This document shows, piece after piece, positions 8,782-17,905 of a stretch of DNA of 64,000 bases. The DNA is taken from contig NZ_AQQR01000001.1 in the NCBI RefSeq assembly GCF_002210095.1, positions 682,001 to 746,000 on the forward strand, written 5' to 3'. Every line of letters starts with the position of its first letter. The first letter of the stretch is position 1. The notes beneath the pieces were generated by a model. That model had not been told where the DNA came from. It was given only the letters and a program-made list of their open reading frames with translations, and did not search any database. The stretch is from Marinibacterium profundimaris. GTDB lineage: Bacteria; Pseudomonadota; Alphaproteobacteria; Rhodobacterales; Rhodobacteraceae. Both the position numbers and the translations under genes were made by a program.

Positions 8782-9270
8782 ATGATAAAGCGTCTCTTCC
8801 CCCACCCGCTGCTCAGCCTCATGCTGGTCTTCGTCTGGGCCGGGCTGGTCAACAAGGTCACCCCCGGCAACCTGCTGCTGGGCGCGATCCTGGGCGTGCT
8901 GGTCCCGCTGATCTCGTCGCCCTTCTGGCCCAACCGGGCCAAGCTGCGCCGGCCCGGCATGGCGATGATCTACGTGCTGATCGTGCTGTGGGATATCGTC
9001 GTGGCCAACGTGCAGGTTGCGCTGATCATCCTGTTCAAGCGCAGGGAGGACATCCATTCGAAATGGGTCTGCGTCCCGCTCGACGTGACCTCGCCCGAGC
9101 CGATCACCGTGCTGGCCGGCACCATTACCATGACCCCGGGCACCGTTTCGGCGGTGCTGTCGGCCGATGCCAGCTGCATCCTTGTCCACTGCCTGCACAC
9201 CGACGACCCCGACGGCGTCCGCGACGACATCAAGCAGCGCTACGAACGCCGCCTGAAGGAGATCTTCTGA
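8782..9270 (+). CDS. mrpE: Na+/H+ antiporter subunit E
   Basis: A 162-residue protein with two or three N-terminal membrane helices and a cytoplasmic domain containing the family segment TPGTVSAVLSADASCILVHCLH. MrpE is needed for stable complex assembly. The stop codon overlaps the mrpF start (TGATG), consistent with coupled synthesis of equal subunit amounts. Confidence 0.93.
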   Translation: MIKRLFPHPLLSLMLVFVWAGLVNKVTPGNLLLGAILGVLVPLISSPFWPNRAKLRRPGMAMIYVLIVLWDIVVANVQVALIILFKRREDIHSKWVCVPLDVTSPEPITVLAGTITMTPGTVSAVLSADASCILVHCLHTDDPDGVRDDIKQRYERRLKEIF

Positions 9271-9539
9271 TGCTGACCTATGCGCTCTACTTCGCTTTCG
9301 GCTGCTACGGGCTGGGCCTGCTGTTCTGTCTCTGGCGCATCGCCAAGGGGCCGGATTCGGCGGACAGGATCCTCGCGCTCGACACGATGGTGATCAACGT
9401 GATCGCCCTGCTGGTGCTCTACGGCATCTGGCGCGGCACCGCCGTCTACTACGAGGCCTCGATGCTGGTCGCCATGGTCGGCTTCGTCTCAACCGTCGCC
9501 TATTGCCGCTTTGTGCTGCGCGGCGACATCATCGAATGA
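9270..9539 (+). CDS. mrpF: Na+/H+ antiporter subunit F
   Basis: An 89-residue protein with three membrane helices. The conserved GPDSADRILALDTMVINV segment in the first loop and second helix is diagnostic of MrpF. The start ATG shares one base with the mrpE stop. A longer upstream reading exists but would lie inside mrpE and is rejected. Confidence 0.93.
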   Translation: MLTYALYFAFGCYGLGLLFCLWRIAKGPDSADRILALDTMVINVIALLVLYGIWRGTAVYYEASMLVAMVGFVSTVAYCRFVLRGDIIE

Positions 9540-9552
9540 GAGGGAGACGCTG

Positions 9553-9978
9553 ATGGACACCCTGGCACAAATAGAGCTGGAACCCTGGGCCGAATACCTG
9601 GTCTGCTTCCTCCTGGTGGTCGGCGGGCTTTTCGGCATCGTCGGCTCCTTCGGACTGATCAAGCTGACGGACACGCTGCAACGGCTGCATGCGCCGACCA
9701 AGGCCACGACGCTGGGCGTGGGTGGCGTGCTGCTGGCCTCGATCTCGTATTTCTGGCTGGCCGAGCACGTGATCACCTTCCACGAACTGCTGATCACGCT
9801 GTTTCTGTTCCTGACGGCCCCGATCACGGCGAACTTCATCGCCAAGACCTACATGGCGCGGAACATGCCGCCGTCCGATGTGCCGCAGACAGAGGGCGAT
9901 TACGGCTGGTCGATCTACGACGATCCGCCGCCGCCGCCCCGGCATTCCAGCCATGGCGCCACCCCCTCGCGGGACTGA
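9553..9978 (+). CDS. mrpG: Na+/H+ antiporter subunit G
   Basis: A 141-residue protein with three membrane helices (about 18-38, 51-70 and 75-95). It carries the MrpG signature GSFGLIKLTDTLQRLHAPTKATTLG. The start at 9553 follows GAGGGAGA. The C-terminal 40 residues are polar and proline-rich (DDPPPPPRH), longer than the minimal family member. It is the last gene of the operon, with a strong terminator about 25 bp downstream. Confidence 0.93.
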   Translation: MDTLAQIELEPWAEYLVCFLLVVGGLFGIVGSFGLIKLTDTLQRLHAPTKATTLGVGGVLLASISYFWLAEHVITFHELLITLFLFLTAPITANFIAKTYMARNMPPSDVPQTEGDYGWSIYDDPPPPPRHSSHGATPSRD

Positions 9979-10003
9979 CGGCGCCACATGCCGCACCCCC
10001 CTG

Positions 10004-10028
10004 CCCGCCGCGCCCCTCGCGCGGCGGG
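10004..10028 (+). terminator. Strong terminator of the Mrp operon
   Basis: CCCGCCGCGC pairs perfectly with GCGCGGCGGG around a CCCCT loop (10-bp stem), followed by CTTCGTTT. It is a typical GC-rich stem with a short T-rich run. Confidence 0.8.
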
Positions 10029-10658
10029 CTTCGTTTCGGCCCCCTGTCGTCAGACCGGCGCCACCGGCGTGACCGGAGAGCCCACCGCCCCCGGCAGCCG
10101 CAGCGGCGGCGTCGTCAGCAGGACACGCGAGCGCCCGTTTTCCCGCAGCCACCCAGCCAGCGACGTCAGGTGCCAGCGGGATGCCGTTCCGCCGGGGCCA
10201 TCCGCAACATGTCGCGCGGCCGTGCAGCTGGCATGGGTTGAATTGCCGGGTGGGTCTCCTCGGCCGGTCGATCATAGCGGTCGATCGACCCGCTCATGCG
10301 CCGCGCGGTCATGACATGCCGACGGGCCTCCTGCCCGCCGACACGCCCATGTCGCGCCTGTGACCATCCCGGGGAGATCCAGCGAAATAGCCGGTCCGAC
10401 GCGGGTTCATGCGCCGGTCTCCTTGTCCACAAGCAGTCGATGTCACGCCGAACCGCGTCCTGCGGCCGATCGCGCGAAACTCGGGGATCCTGCGCGCCGT
10501 GCCCCGGCGTGATCGCGAGGGTCCCCAGGCATCCGAAACGCAATCGCGCCGCGCCCGAAGGAAAAGGCGCATACCGGATACCCGGGTCATGTTGCACGAT
10601 TTCCGGGCAGCGGCAACCGGGATCGGCGCGCCGGCACCGCGACGGGGCCGGAACCGGC
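10029..10658. other. Gene-poor interval between the Mrp operon and the Ssu-like transporter
   Basis: About 630 bp with no recognisable gene. Several arginine-rich open frames exist on both strands (for example 10166-10597, -), but none resembles a family and codon usage is not convincing. A 12-bp palindrome GGTCGATCGACC lies at 10279-10290, with another GGTCGATC 14 bp before it. The interval could hold a decayed gene or a small RNA. Confidence 0.35.
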
Positions 10659-11417
10659 TCAGATCTCCTTGCGCATGGCCCAGGACGCGACGTTGCGCTC
10701 GATCAGCGAGAAGACCGCGTAAAGCGACACGCCCATGATCGCCAGCACCATCAGGCCGGCAAAGACCAGCGGTACGTTGAACGAGGACGAGGCGATCAGC
10801 ATCAGGTTGCCCACGCCCTTGTTGGCGGCCACCGTCTCGGCGATGACAGATCCCACGAAGCTGAGCGTGATCGCCACCTTCAGCGAGGCGAAGAAATAAG
10901 GCATCGAGCGCGGCAGCCCGACGTTCCACAGGATCTCGCGCTTGGTGGCCTTGAGCGAGCGCATCACGTCCTCCAGTTCCGGTTCCACCGTGGCGATGCC
11001 GGTCGAGACATTCACGACGATCGGGAAGATGCAGATGATCATCGCCGTCAGGATCGCCGGGATCGTGCCCGCCCCGAACCACAGCACGAAGATCGGCACC
11101 ACCGCCACCTTGGGGATCGACGAGATGCCCACCAGCAGCGGATAGGCCGTGTCATAGGCCAGCTTCGACGACCCGATCAGCACGCCCAGCCCCAGCCCGA
11201 TGGCCACGCCGCAGACGAAGCCCACCATCGTGGTGTAGAAGGTCTGCCAGACATGCGGCCAGATCGCGTGCTGATATTCTATGAAGGCCGCGATGATGCG
11301 GCTGGGCCGGGGCAGGATCAGTTCCGAGATCCCCGCAAGCAGGCAGAACAGCTCCCAGAAGACGAAGACGCCGACGATCAGCCCGGCGGAGGCAAGCTTC
11401 TGTTGACGCGGGCTCAT
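10659..11417 (-). CDS. ABC transporter permease, SsuC/TauC type
   Basis: A 252-residue permease with about six membrane helices. The BPD-type EAA loop lies in the region ATKREILWNVGLPRSMPYFFASLKVAITLS. It matches importers for sulfonates, nitrate, pyrimidine precursors and aromatic acids. Its start overlaps the ATPase stop by 4 bp (ATGA). It is the last gene of an operon ordered binding protein, SDR, ATPase, permease. The imported compound is unknown; the SDR in the operon hints at an alcohol or keto compound. Confidence 0.9.
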   Translation of the reverse strand: MSPRQQKLASAGLIVGVFVFWELFCLLAGISELILPRPSRIIAAFIEYQHAIWPHVWQTFYTTMVGFVCGVAIGLGLGVLIGSSKLAYDTAYPLLVGISSIPKVAVVPIFVLWFGAGTIPAILTAMIICIFPIVVNVSTGIATVEPELEDVMRSLKATKREILWNVGLPRSMPYFFASLKVAITLSFVGSVIAETVAANKGVGNLMLIASSSFNVPLVFAGLMVLAIMGVSLYAVFSLIERNVASWAMRKEI

Positions 11418-12247
11418 GCGGCGCTGCCTCCGATGGATCCCGTGACGGGGGTATGGACGATGCGGCCGCGCAGCTCCTGCACCAGGGCGGTGAAGCCCGG
11501 ATCGAAGGTCAGGTCGATGGGGCGCGGGCGGGCGAAGGTCACGGCGCGGTCCTCGATGATGCGCCCCGGGCGCGGGGACATGACGCAGATGCGCGAGGCC
11601 AGATAGGCCGCTTCGCGCAGGTCATGGGTCACCAGCAGCACCGTCGGCGACCGGTCGAGCCAGAGATCCTGCAGCGTCTGCCACAGCTCTTCGCGGGTGA
11701 ATTGATCGAGCGCGCCGAAGGGTTCGTCGAGCAGCAGAAGATCCGGATCGTGGATCAGCGCGCGGCAGAGATTGGCGCGCTGCATCATCCCGCCCGAAAG
11801 CTGCCAGGGGTTCTTGTCGGCAAAGTCGATCAGGCCCACGCGTTCCAGCAAAGCATCGGCGCGGTCGCGGTATTCGCCCGCCTTCTTGGCGCGAAACCCG
11901 GCCTTGAAGGGCGGCACGATCTTCAGCGGCAGCATGACGTTCTCGCGGATCGTCATCCAGGGCAGCAGCGAGGCGCTTTGAAACGCCATGCCCACGCGCA
12001 CCGGCTCGGCGCCCAGTTCGCGGCCCGAAAACAGGATCCGGCCCTCGGTCGGCTCCAGCAGTTCGGCCACTAGCTTCAGGATCGTGGACTTGCCGCAGCC
12101 CGACGGCCCGACAAGCGCCAGGAAATCACCCTTTGCGATCCGCAGAGAGGTCGGCATCAGCGCCTGGGTGCGTTCGGCGTCGCGCCCGTAGGTCAGCCCG
12201 ACGCCGTCGAATTCCACGAAACGCGCGCTCTGGTCGGCCCGGTTCAT
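11414..12247 (-). CDS. ABC transporter ATP-binding protein, SsuB/TauB type
   Basis: A 277-residue ATPase with Walker A GPSGCGKST, signature LSGGMMQRANLCRAL, Walker B LLLLDEPFGALD and the H-loop VTHDLREA. The ATG at 12247 is chosen because it overlaps the SDR stop as ATGA; the GGAMNRA reading upstream adds only four residues. It energises the permease encoded directly downstream. Confidence 0.92.
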   Translation of the reverse strand: MNRADQSARFVEFDGVGLTYGRDAERTQALMPTSLRIAKGDFLALVGPSGCGKSTILKLVAELLEPTEGRILFSGRELGAEPVRVGMAFQSASLLPWMTIRENVMLPLKIVPPFKAGFRAKKAGEYRDRADALLERVGLIDFADKNPWQLSGGMMQRANLCRALIHDPDLLLLDEPFGALDQFTREELWQTLQDLWLDRSPTVLLVTHDLREAAYLASRICVMSPRPGRIIEDRAVTFARPRPIDLTFDPGFTALVQELRGRIVHTPVTGSIGGSAA

Positions 12248-13035
12248 AGCGCCGCCCACCCGCCGTCGACCGGCAGGTCCACCCCGGTGATCTGCCGCGC
12301 CCGGTCCGAGGCCAGGAACAGCACAGCCGAGGCCACGTCGTCATCCGTGGTGATCCGCCCCAGCGCGTAGTCCGAGGCATGTTTCGCCGCCGCCGCGTCT
12401 TCCGAGATCCCGTATTGCGCGGCGACCTGCGGCACGACCTTCTCGCGAAAGCGCGGCCCGTCGACCATGCCGGGGGCCACGAGGTTGACGTTGATGTTGT
12501 CGGGGCCCAGCTCAAGCGCGAAGCTCTTGGTGATGCCGCGCAGGCCCCATTTGGACGAGGAATAGGCCAGCCGCATTGCCCGGCCGCGCATCCCGAAGGT
12601 GCCGCCGACATTGACGATCTTGCCGCCGCCCTGCGCGGCCATCACCGGCGCCACCGCGCGGATCAGGTTGAACGGCCCGCGCATGTTCAGCTGCGTGATC
12701 TCGTCGAATTCGGCCTGCGTCGTCTGCACCCCGGTCTTGCCGATCGGGCCGGTGCCGCCGGCGACGTTGACCAGGATGTCGATCCGCTCAAAATCTGTGG
12801 CGATGCCGGCAACCACGGCATCCACCGCTGCGCCATCGGTCACGTCGCAGCCAATGATATCCGCGCGAACGCCCAGGTCCCGCGCCTCTGCCGCCACCGG
12901 TTCGATGGCGCCCGTGTCCCGCCCCAGCAGCGCGAGGGCACAGCCCTCGGCCGCGAAGCCCAGCGAGATCGCCGCCCCCATGCCCTTTGCCGGGCCGGTG
13001 ATGACGGCGACCTTGCCCTTCAGTCCAAGTTCCAT
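12244..13035 (-). CDS. SDR family NAD(P)-dependent oxidoreductase
   Basis: A 263-residue classical short-chain dehydrogenase. The cofactor loop is TGPAKGMG (about 14-21), the second motif is NVAG in place of the usual NNAG, and the catalytic pair is YSSSK. The C-terminal TGVDLPVDGGWAAL is typical. It sits inside the ABC operon between the binding-protein and ATPase genes, so it probably oxidises or reduces the imported compound. The real substrate cannot be told from sequence. Confidence 0.9.
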   Translation of the reverse strand: MELGLKGKVAVITGPAKGMGAAISLGFAAEGCALALLGRDTGAIEPVAAEARDLGVRADIIGCDVTDGAAVDAVVAGIATDFERIDILVNVAGGTGPIGKTGVQTTQAEFDEITQLNMRGPFNLIRAVAPVMAAQGGGKIVNVGGTFGMRGRAMRLAYSSSKWGLRGITKSFALELGPDNINVNLVAPGMVDGPRFREKVVPQVAAQYGISEDAAAAKHASDYALGRITTDDDVASAVLFLASDRARQITGVDLPVDGGWAAL

Positions 13036-13036
13036 G

Positions 13037-14086
13037 TCAGAGCAGCTTGTAGATCCGGTCTTCGGGCGCGGGCAGGAAGGCGTCGGTATAGATCTCCGAC
13101 GGCTCCGGCGTGCGCGGCAGGTCGTTGGCCTCGACCACGATGTCGATGGCGGTCTTGAAGCGTTCGGGGTCGACCGCGCCCAGCCCGTGTTCGGCCACCT
13201 CGGGGTGGTTCATCTCGTCCTGCAGGGTCGCGACCAGGCGCTCCTTCTCGACCGTCTTGTTGATCAGCGGCTCGCGCTCGGCGACCGATGCGACGGCGGC
13301 ATCCAGGTCGGCGATGGCATCCTTCACGCCCTCGTTGATCGCCCAGTTCATGCCCTTGACCAGCTCCGAGTCGGTCTCGGCCATCGATTTGGGCACGATG
13401 ATCCCGTTGGAATAGAGATCCATGCCGTAATCGCCGTAGGAGATGAAGCGGATCTCCTCCTCGGGGTTCATGCCCGACAGCTTCGCCGAGAACCGGATCG
13501 TGTTGACGTAGCCGAAGACGCCCTCGACCTGTTCGGATTTCAGCATCTGCTCACGCAGGTTGGATTTGAAGTTCAGGATCTCGATGCCGCTGGTGTCGAT
13601 GCCGGCCACGTTGGCGAAGGCCGGGAACAGTTTCAGCGCGCCGTCATTGGCGGCCCCGCCCAGCTTGCGACCCTCGAGATCCTCGGCCGACATGATGTCG
13701 GAGCTTTGCAGCACGGCGACCGTGAAGGGCGGCTTGTTGTACATCTGGTAGACGCAAAGCGGCGCCTCCTCCGGGTTGGTGCCCGCGAGCCGGATCAGCG
13801 CGTTCACATCGCCGAAGCCCACGTCATAGGCGCCCGAGGCCACCTGCCCCACCGCCGCGCCGGACCCGTTGCCCTGGTCCATCACCATCTCGATCCCGGC
13901 CTGGTCGAAATAGCCCTTGTCCTGCGCCAGGAAGAACCACGCCTGCGGACCCTGGTAGGTCCAGTTCAGGATCATGCGAAGCTTGGTCTTGCCCTGGCCG
14001 ATGGCCGGGGCGGCAAGCGTCGTGGCGGCACCGGCCAGCAGGGCCTTGTTGAAATTGCGGCGGGTCAGGGACTTGGGGTCTCTCAT
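13037..14086 (-). CDS. ABC transporter substrate-binding protein, SsuA/THI5-like, Tat-exported
   Basis: A 349-residue periplasmic binding protein. The ATG at 14086 is preceded by GGAGAGATCCC; longer readings run through the divergent promoter region and are rejected. The N-terminus carries a twin-arginine signal (LTRRNFNKALLAGA) ending near APAIGQG, so export is probably folded. The mature part starts LRMILNWTYQGPQAWFFLAQDKGYF, the NMT1/THI5-like fold of the sulfonate/taurine group. It lies one base upstream of the SDR gene, and its promoter faces that of the LysR regulator. Confidence 0.9.
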   Translation of the reverse strand: MRDPKSLTRRNFNKALLAGAATTLAAPAIGQGKTKLRMILNWTYQGPQAWFFLAQDKGYFDQAGIEMVMDQGNGSGAAVGQVASGAYDVGFGDVNALIRLAGTNPEEAPLCVYQMYNKPPFTVAVLQSSDIMSAEDLEGRKLGGAANDGALKLFPAFANVAGIDTSGIEILNFKSNLREQMLKSEQVEGVFGYVNTIRFSAKLSGMNPEEEIRFISYGDYGMDLYSNGIIVPKSMAETDSELVKGMNWAINEGVKDAIADLDAAVASVAEREPLINKTVEKERLVATLQDEMNHPEVAEHGLGAVDPERFKTAIDIVVEANDLPRTPEPSEIYTDAFLPAPEDRIYKLL

Positions 14087-14317
14087 GGGATCTCTCCGGT
14101 CGGACTGGATGCGTCTGCGCGCTCTGGGCGGTGCCCCCGCGTGCTTGCACGGGGCACGCGGGGGACTTTGGCGAGGAAACGTGACCCGGCCGAGGAAGAG
14201 GACGACTCGGGGCGCGGGCCCGCTGTGACGTACCTTCGCAAGCGGGTGTGTTGCTGTCTTGTGCTGATTTTTCCGCATGGCGTTGCTTGAAATGCACCAC
14301 CTGTCTAATCTGACCGG
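14087..14317. promoter_or_regulatory. Divergent promoter region between the transporter operon and its LysR regulator
   Basis: About 230 bp between opposite start codons. The part nearest the LysR gene (14240-14310) is AT-richer, contains short dyads around TTGCTTGAAATGCACCA and is where a LysR box (T-N11-A) would be expected. I cannot fix -35 and -10 elements. Confidence 0.45.
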
Positions 14318-15223
14318 ATGAAACACCTCACCACCTTCCGCCTGATCGACGCGATTGCGCGCACCGGATCGATCCGGTCGGCGGCCGAACAGATGGCGCA
14401 GACGCCCTCGGCCGTGCAGCGCCGGCTGCAGGCCTACGAGGAGGAACTGGGCTACCAGATCTTCGACCGATCCCCGGGCGGCGTGCGGCTGAACGCGGCC
14501 GGGGAGCTGGTGATCCAGCACGTGCGCGAGACCATGGCCGAGACCGTGCGCCTGCGCTCGCGCATCGCCGACCTGTCGGGCAACCGGCGCGGGCATGTCA
14601 GCCTTGGGTGCAGCCAGGCGCTGGTGCCCTATTTCCTGCCCGCCCGGATCAGCGCCTACCAGGCCGAATTCCCCCGCGTGACCTTTGACGTGCAGGTGCT
14701 GGAACACCGTGCCGCGGCCCTGGCGCTCGAGGATTTCACGGTGGACGCGGTGCTGGTCTTCTCGGACGGGGGCGTGCCGGAATACGAGGTCATCCTCGCC
14801 GTGCCGCAGACGCTGGCGGCGGTGATGGCGCGGGATCATCCGCTGGCCCGGCACGACAGCCTGCGGCTGTGGCAATGCTACGACTACCCCGTGATCGCGG
14901 CCAACCGGGGCTTTGGGGGGCGAACCCTGCTGGAGCGGTCCCTGTACGACAAGACCTTCGCTCGCGCGCCGGTGCTCGAGACGAATTCCTTCGAATATCT
15001 CAAGGCCCACGTGGCGGCGACGGATGCGGTCACCTTCCAGATCCAGATCGGCGCGCCCGATCCGGGCGGAACCGGAGAGATCGTCAGCCGTCCCATAGAT
15101 GCGCGCGACGTGCCGGGCGGGCAGCTGCTGCTGGGCAAGAAACACGGGCGCAACCTGTCGGTGGCCGCCTCCCGGTTTGTAGAGGACATCCGCAAGCAGC
15201 TGGCAGAGGCCTATCCGGACTGA
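14318..15223 (+). CDS. LysR family transcriptional regulator
   Basis: A 301-residue regulator. The N-terminal winged helix-turn-helix covers residues 4-62 (TGSIRSAAEQMAQTPSAVQRRLQAYEEELG). The effector domain begins around 90 (HVSLGCSQALVPYF). It is divergent from the ABC/SDR operon, the classical arrangement for a LysR protein controlling its neighbour and itself, and it is followed by CoA-transferase genes that may share its regulon. The inducer is unknown. Confidence 0.93.
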   Translation: MKHLTTFRLIDAIARTGSIRSAAEQMAQTPSAVQRRLQAYEEELGYQIFDRSPGGVRLNAAGELVIQHVRETMAETVRLRSRIADLSGNRRGHVSLGCSQALVPYFLPARISAYQAEFPRVTFDVQVLEHRAAALALEDFTVDAVLVFSDGGVPEYEVILAVPQTLAAVMARDHPLARHDSLRLWQCYDYPVIAANRGFGGRTLLERSLYDKTFARAPVLETNSFEYLKAHVAATDAVTFQIQIGAPDPGGTGEIVSRPIDARDVPGGQLLLGKKHGRNLSVAASRFVEDIRKQLAEAYPD

Positions 15224-15310
15224 CCGGGCAGGATCCCGGGGCGCACCTCAGAAAGCGCTGTCTGTTGAGCCGGCCAGGCGGTATTCCAGGCATCGGAAAG
15301 GGAGGACAAC

Positions 15311-16030
15311 ATGGACAAGAGGATTGCGTCCACGGCCGAGGCGGTCGCCGGCATTCCGGACGGCGCCACGGTGATGATCGGCGGGTTCGGCGGCTCCGGC
15401 GCCCCGATCGAGCTGATCCACGCGATGATCGACCGCTACCGTGCCACCGGCAGCCCGGCGCGGCTGACGGTGATCAACAACAATGCCGGCAACGGCGGCA
15501 TCGGCATCGCGGCGATGATCAAGGCGGGCATGATCGCGAAGATGATCTGTTCCTTCCCGCGCTCGTCCAATGCCGAGGCATTCAACACCGCTTACCTAGC
15601 GGGCGAGATCGCGCTGGAGCTGGTGCCGCAGGGCACGCTGGCCGAGCGCATCCGCGCCGCCGGCGCCGGCATCCCGGCCTTCTACACGCCCACGAGCTAT
15701 GGCACCGAGCTGGCCGAGGGCAAGCCGGTCGCCGAGTTCGACGGGACGTCTTACGTGCAGGAACGCTGGCTGAAGGCAGATTTTGCCCTGGTCAAGGGCG
15801 AGCTGGGCGATCCGATGGGCAACCTGACCTACCGGCTTGCGGGCCGCAACTTCAACCCGCTGATGTGCATGGCCGCGGCCACGACCATCGCCCAGGTCCG
15901 CCAGCTGGTCGAGACCGGCGGGATCGAACCGGAAAGTGTGATCACGCCCAGCATCTTCGTCGATGCCGTGGTGGAAGTGCCCGCACCGCAGCAGGAAGAG
16001 CAGTTGGTGCGCGACGGGGTGGAGTATTGA
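15311..16030 (+). CDS. pcaI: 3-oxoacid (3-oxoadipate) CoA-transferase subunit A
   Basis: A 239-residue alpha subunit with the family glycine-rich segment MIGGFGGSGAPIELI (22-36). Subunit A and B genes are 2 bp apart and both sizes match the PcaIJ/ScoAB group. The enzyme moves CoA from succinyl-CoA to 3-oxoadipate (or acetoacetate). A GGGAGGA ribosome site precedes the ATG. No other beta-ketoadipate gene is visible, so a different 3-oxoacid made by the neighbouring SDR or transporter system is possible. Confidence 0.85.
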   Translation: MDKRIASTAEAVAGIPDGATVMIGGFGGSGAPIELIHAMIDRYRATGSPARLTVINNNAGNGGIGIAAMIKAGMIAKMICSFPRSSNAEAFNTAYLAGEIALELVPQGTLAERIRAAGAGIPAFYTPTSYGTELAEGKPVAEFDGTSYVQERWLKADFALVKGELGDPMGNLTYRLAGRNFNPLMCMAAATTIAQVRQLVETGGIEPESVITPSIFVDAVVEVPAPQQEEQLVRDGVEY

Positions 16031-16032
16031 GC

Positions 16033-16704
16033 ATGGACAAGCTGACCAACGCACAGATTGCCTGGCGCGCGGCGCAGGACATCGACGACGGCGCCTACGT
16101 GAACCTCGGCATCGGCTTCCCCGAGATGGTGGCGCAATACGCGCCCGAGGGGCGGACCCCGGTCTACCACACCGAAAACGGCGTGCTGGGCTTCGGCCCC
16201 GCCCCGGCCGAGGGCGAGGAGGACTGGGACCTGATCAACGCCGGCAAGAAGCCGATCACGCTGAAGCCCGGCGCGGCCTTCTTCCACCATGCCGACAGCT
16301 TCGCCATGGTGCGCGGCGGGCATCTGGATGTGGCGATCCTAGGCGCCTACCAGGTGGCGCAGAACGGCGACCTCGCCAACTGGCGCGTGGGGACAAAGGG
16401 CGTGCCGGCGGTCGGCGGCGCGATGGACCTGGTGCATGGCGCGGGCCGCGTGGCGGTGATCACCGATCATGTCACCAAGGACGGCCAGCCCAAGCTGGTG
16501 GAGGCCTGCACCTTCCCGCTGACCGGCGTCGGCTGCGTGACGCGGGTCTATACCTCGCTTGCCGTGGTGGACATCGAGGATGGCCGTTTCGTGCTGCGCG
16601 AAAAGCTGGCGGGCCTCGCGCTTGAGGATCTGCAGGCGGTGACCGGCGCCAGGCTGCACCTGGACGGCCCGGTCGCGGACCTGATCGTGCCGGAGGCGCC
16701 GTAA
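16033..16704 (+). CDS. pcaJ: 3-oxoacid (3-oxoadipate) CoA-transferase subunit B
   Basis: A 223-residue beta subunit. The catalytic glutamate that forms the enzyme-CoA thioester is E48 in YHTENGVLGFG. The LVHGAGRVAVITDHVTKDG segment is also family-typical. The ATG at 16033 lies 2 bp after the subunit A stop. The stop codon is followed by a terminator shared with the convergent nagA. Confidence 0.87.
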   Translation: MDKLTNAQIAWRAAQDIDDGAYVNLGIGFPEMVAQYAPEGRTPVYHTENGVLGFGPAPAEGEEDWDLINAGKKPITLKPGAAFFHHADSFAMVRGGHLDVAILGAYQVAQNGDLANWRVGTKGVPAVGGAMDLVHGAGRVAVITDHVTKDGQPKLVEACTFPLTGVGCVTRVYTSLAVVDIEDGRFVLREKLAGLALEDLQAVTGARLHLDGPVADLIVPEAP

Positions 16705-16710
16705 GCCCCG

Positions 16711-16738
16711 GACCCGGCGGCGCTTAGCCCGCCGGGTC
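16711..16738. terminator. Bidirectional terminator between pcaJ and nagA
   Basis: GACCCGGCGG pairs perfectly with CCGCCGGGTC (10 bp) around an 8-nt loop. The loop contains the nagA stop codon (TAA on the minus strand), so the stem extends into the last codons of nagA. Confidence 0.75.
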
Positions 16739-17860
16739 GATCACCTCGATCAGGCGCAGGCCCTCCGGCGTTTCGCGCAGGCGCAGGATCGGCGCGGTGC
16801 TGCCCGGGTCAAGTCGCCCGGCCCCGCCGATCCCGGCAAATTCCGCCGGCACCCGCGTGGCCATGGCCAGCGCCCGGTCCAGCGGCACGCCGCAGTCGCG
16901 CACCAGCACCGTGACCGCCCGCGTCAGGTCAAGATCCGCCCCCGCCAGCGTGCCGTTCTCCAGCTCCAGCCGCCCGCCGGCGCGGTGGATCATGCGGCCC
17001 CCCAGGGTGAAGTCCGCCAGGTCCGTTCCCGCAACCGCCATGGCGTCGCTGACCAGGAAGATCCCGTCCGTCCCCGCCTTGGCCGCCAGAGCCGCGCGGA
17101 TCGTGGCGGGATGCACATGCACCCCGTCGGCGATCAGCCCGGCGGTCAGCCCGGGGCAGTGCAACGTCGCCCCCACCAGCCCCGGCGCCCGGCTGCCCAG
17201 CTGGCTCATCGCGTTGAACAGGTGCGTCACCCCGCGCGCGCCGGCGCGATGCCAGGCGAGGCAGGTCTCGTAATCCGCATCCGTGTGGCCAAGGCTGACC
17301 AGCGCCCCGGCCCGCGTCAGCGCGGCGACCTGATCGGGCGTGGTGCTTTCGGGCGCCAGCGTGATCAGCAGCACCGGCAGGGTCCGCGCGGCGTCACAGA
17401 GAAGCGCCAGGTCCTCCGCCGTCATCTCACGGATCAGCGCGGCGTCATGGGCGCCCTTGCGCGGCAGCGACAGGTGCGGGCCTTCGAGGTGCAGACCGCC
17501 GATGCCGGGCGTACCCTGCTGCACGGCGTCGGTCACGGCGGCGATGGCGCCGCGCGTGGCCTCGGGCCGGTCGGTGATCAGCGTCGGCAGGATCGTCGTC
17601 GCGCCCAGCCGCCGATGCGCCCCCGCGATGCGCCGCAGCCCCCCGACCGACACGGCATCGCCCAGCATCACCCCGTCGCCGCCATTGACCTGCAGGTCGA
17701 CGTAACCGGGGCAAAGGATGTCTCCGCCCAGGTCGGTCGACGTGGCGGGCGGCGGCGCGGTGGATATCCCCGCGATCAGGTCGTCTTCCAGCCTGAGTGT
17801 CGCGCCGTCGTGAAGCTGCGTGCCGTCGAAAATGCGGCCGCCATGGTAGCTGCGTGTCAT
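16724..17860 (-). CDS. nagA: N-acetylglucosamine-6-phosphate deacetylase
   Basis: A 378-residue amidohydrolase. Diagnostic segments are VDLQVNGGDGV, GLHLEGPHLS, SLGHTDADY, THLFNAMSQ and the catalytic LVSDAMAV. The enzyme deacetylates GlcNAc-6-phosphate in amino-sugar and cell-wall recycling. No nagB, PTS gene or GlcNAc kinase is in the window, so it stands apart from the rest of its pathway. The 45 bp to the next gene upstream allows co-transcription with the AhpD-like and EEP genes. Confidence 0.93.
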   Translation of the reverse strand: MTRSYHGGRIFDGTQLHDGATLRLEDDLIAGISTAPPPATSTDLGGDILCPGYVDLQVNGGDGVMLGDAVSVGGLRRIAGAHRRLGATTILPTLITDRPEATRGAIAAVTDAVQQGTPGIGGLHLEGPHLSLPRKGAHDAALIREMTAEDLALLCDAARTLPVLLITLAPESTTPDQVAALTRAGALVSLGHTDADYETCLAWHRAGARGVTHLFNAMSQLGSRAPGLVGATLHCPGLTAGLIADGVHVHPATIRAALAAKAGTDGIFLVSDAMAVAGTDLADFTLGGRMIHRAGGRLELENGTLAGADLDLTRAVTVLVRDCGVPLDRALAMATRVPAEFAGIGGAGRLDPGSTAPILRLRETPEGLRLIEVIDPAG

Positions 17861-17905
17861 GTGTCTTTGCGTCCTGGGGTCAGGGCTCGGTTCGCGGGGG
17901 TCGGC

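Noticed and set aside
10166-10597. A 143-codon minus-strand frame in the gap after the Mrp operon
   Set aside because: No recognisable domain, no clear ribosome site, arginine-rich. It is left as unannotated intergenic DNA.
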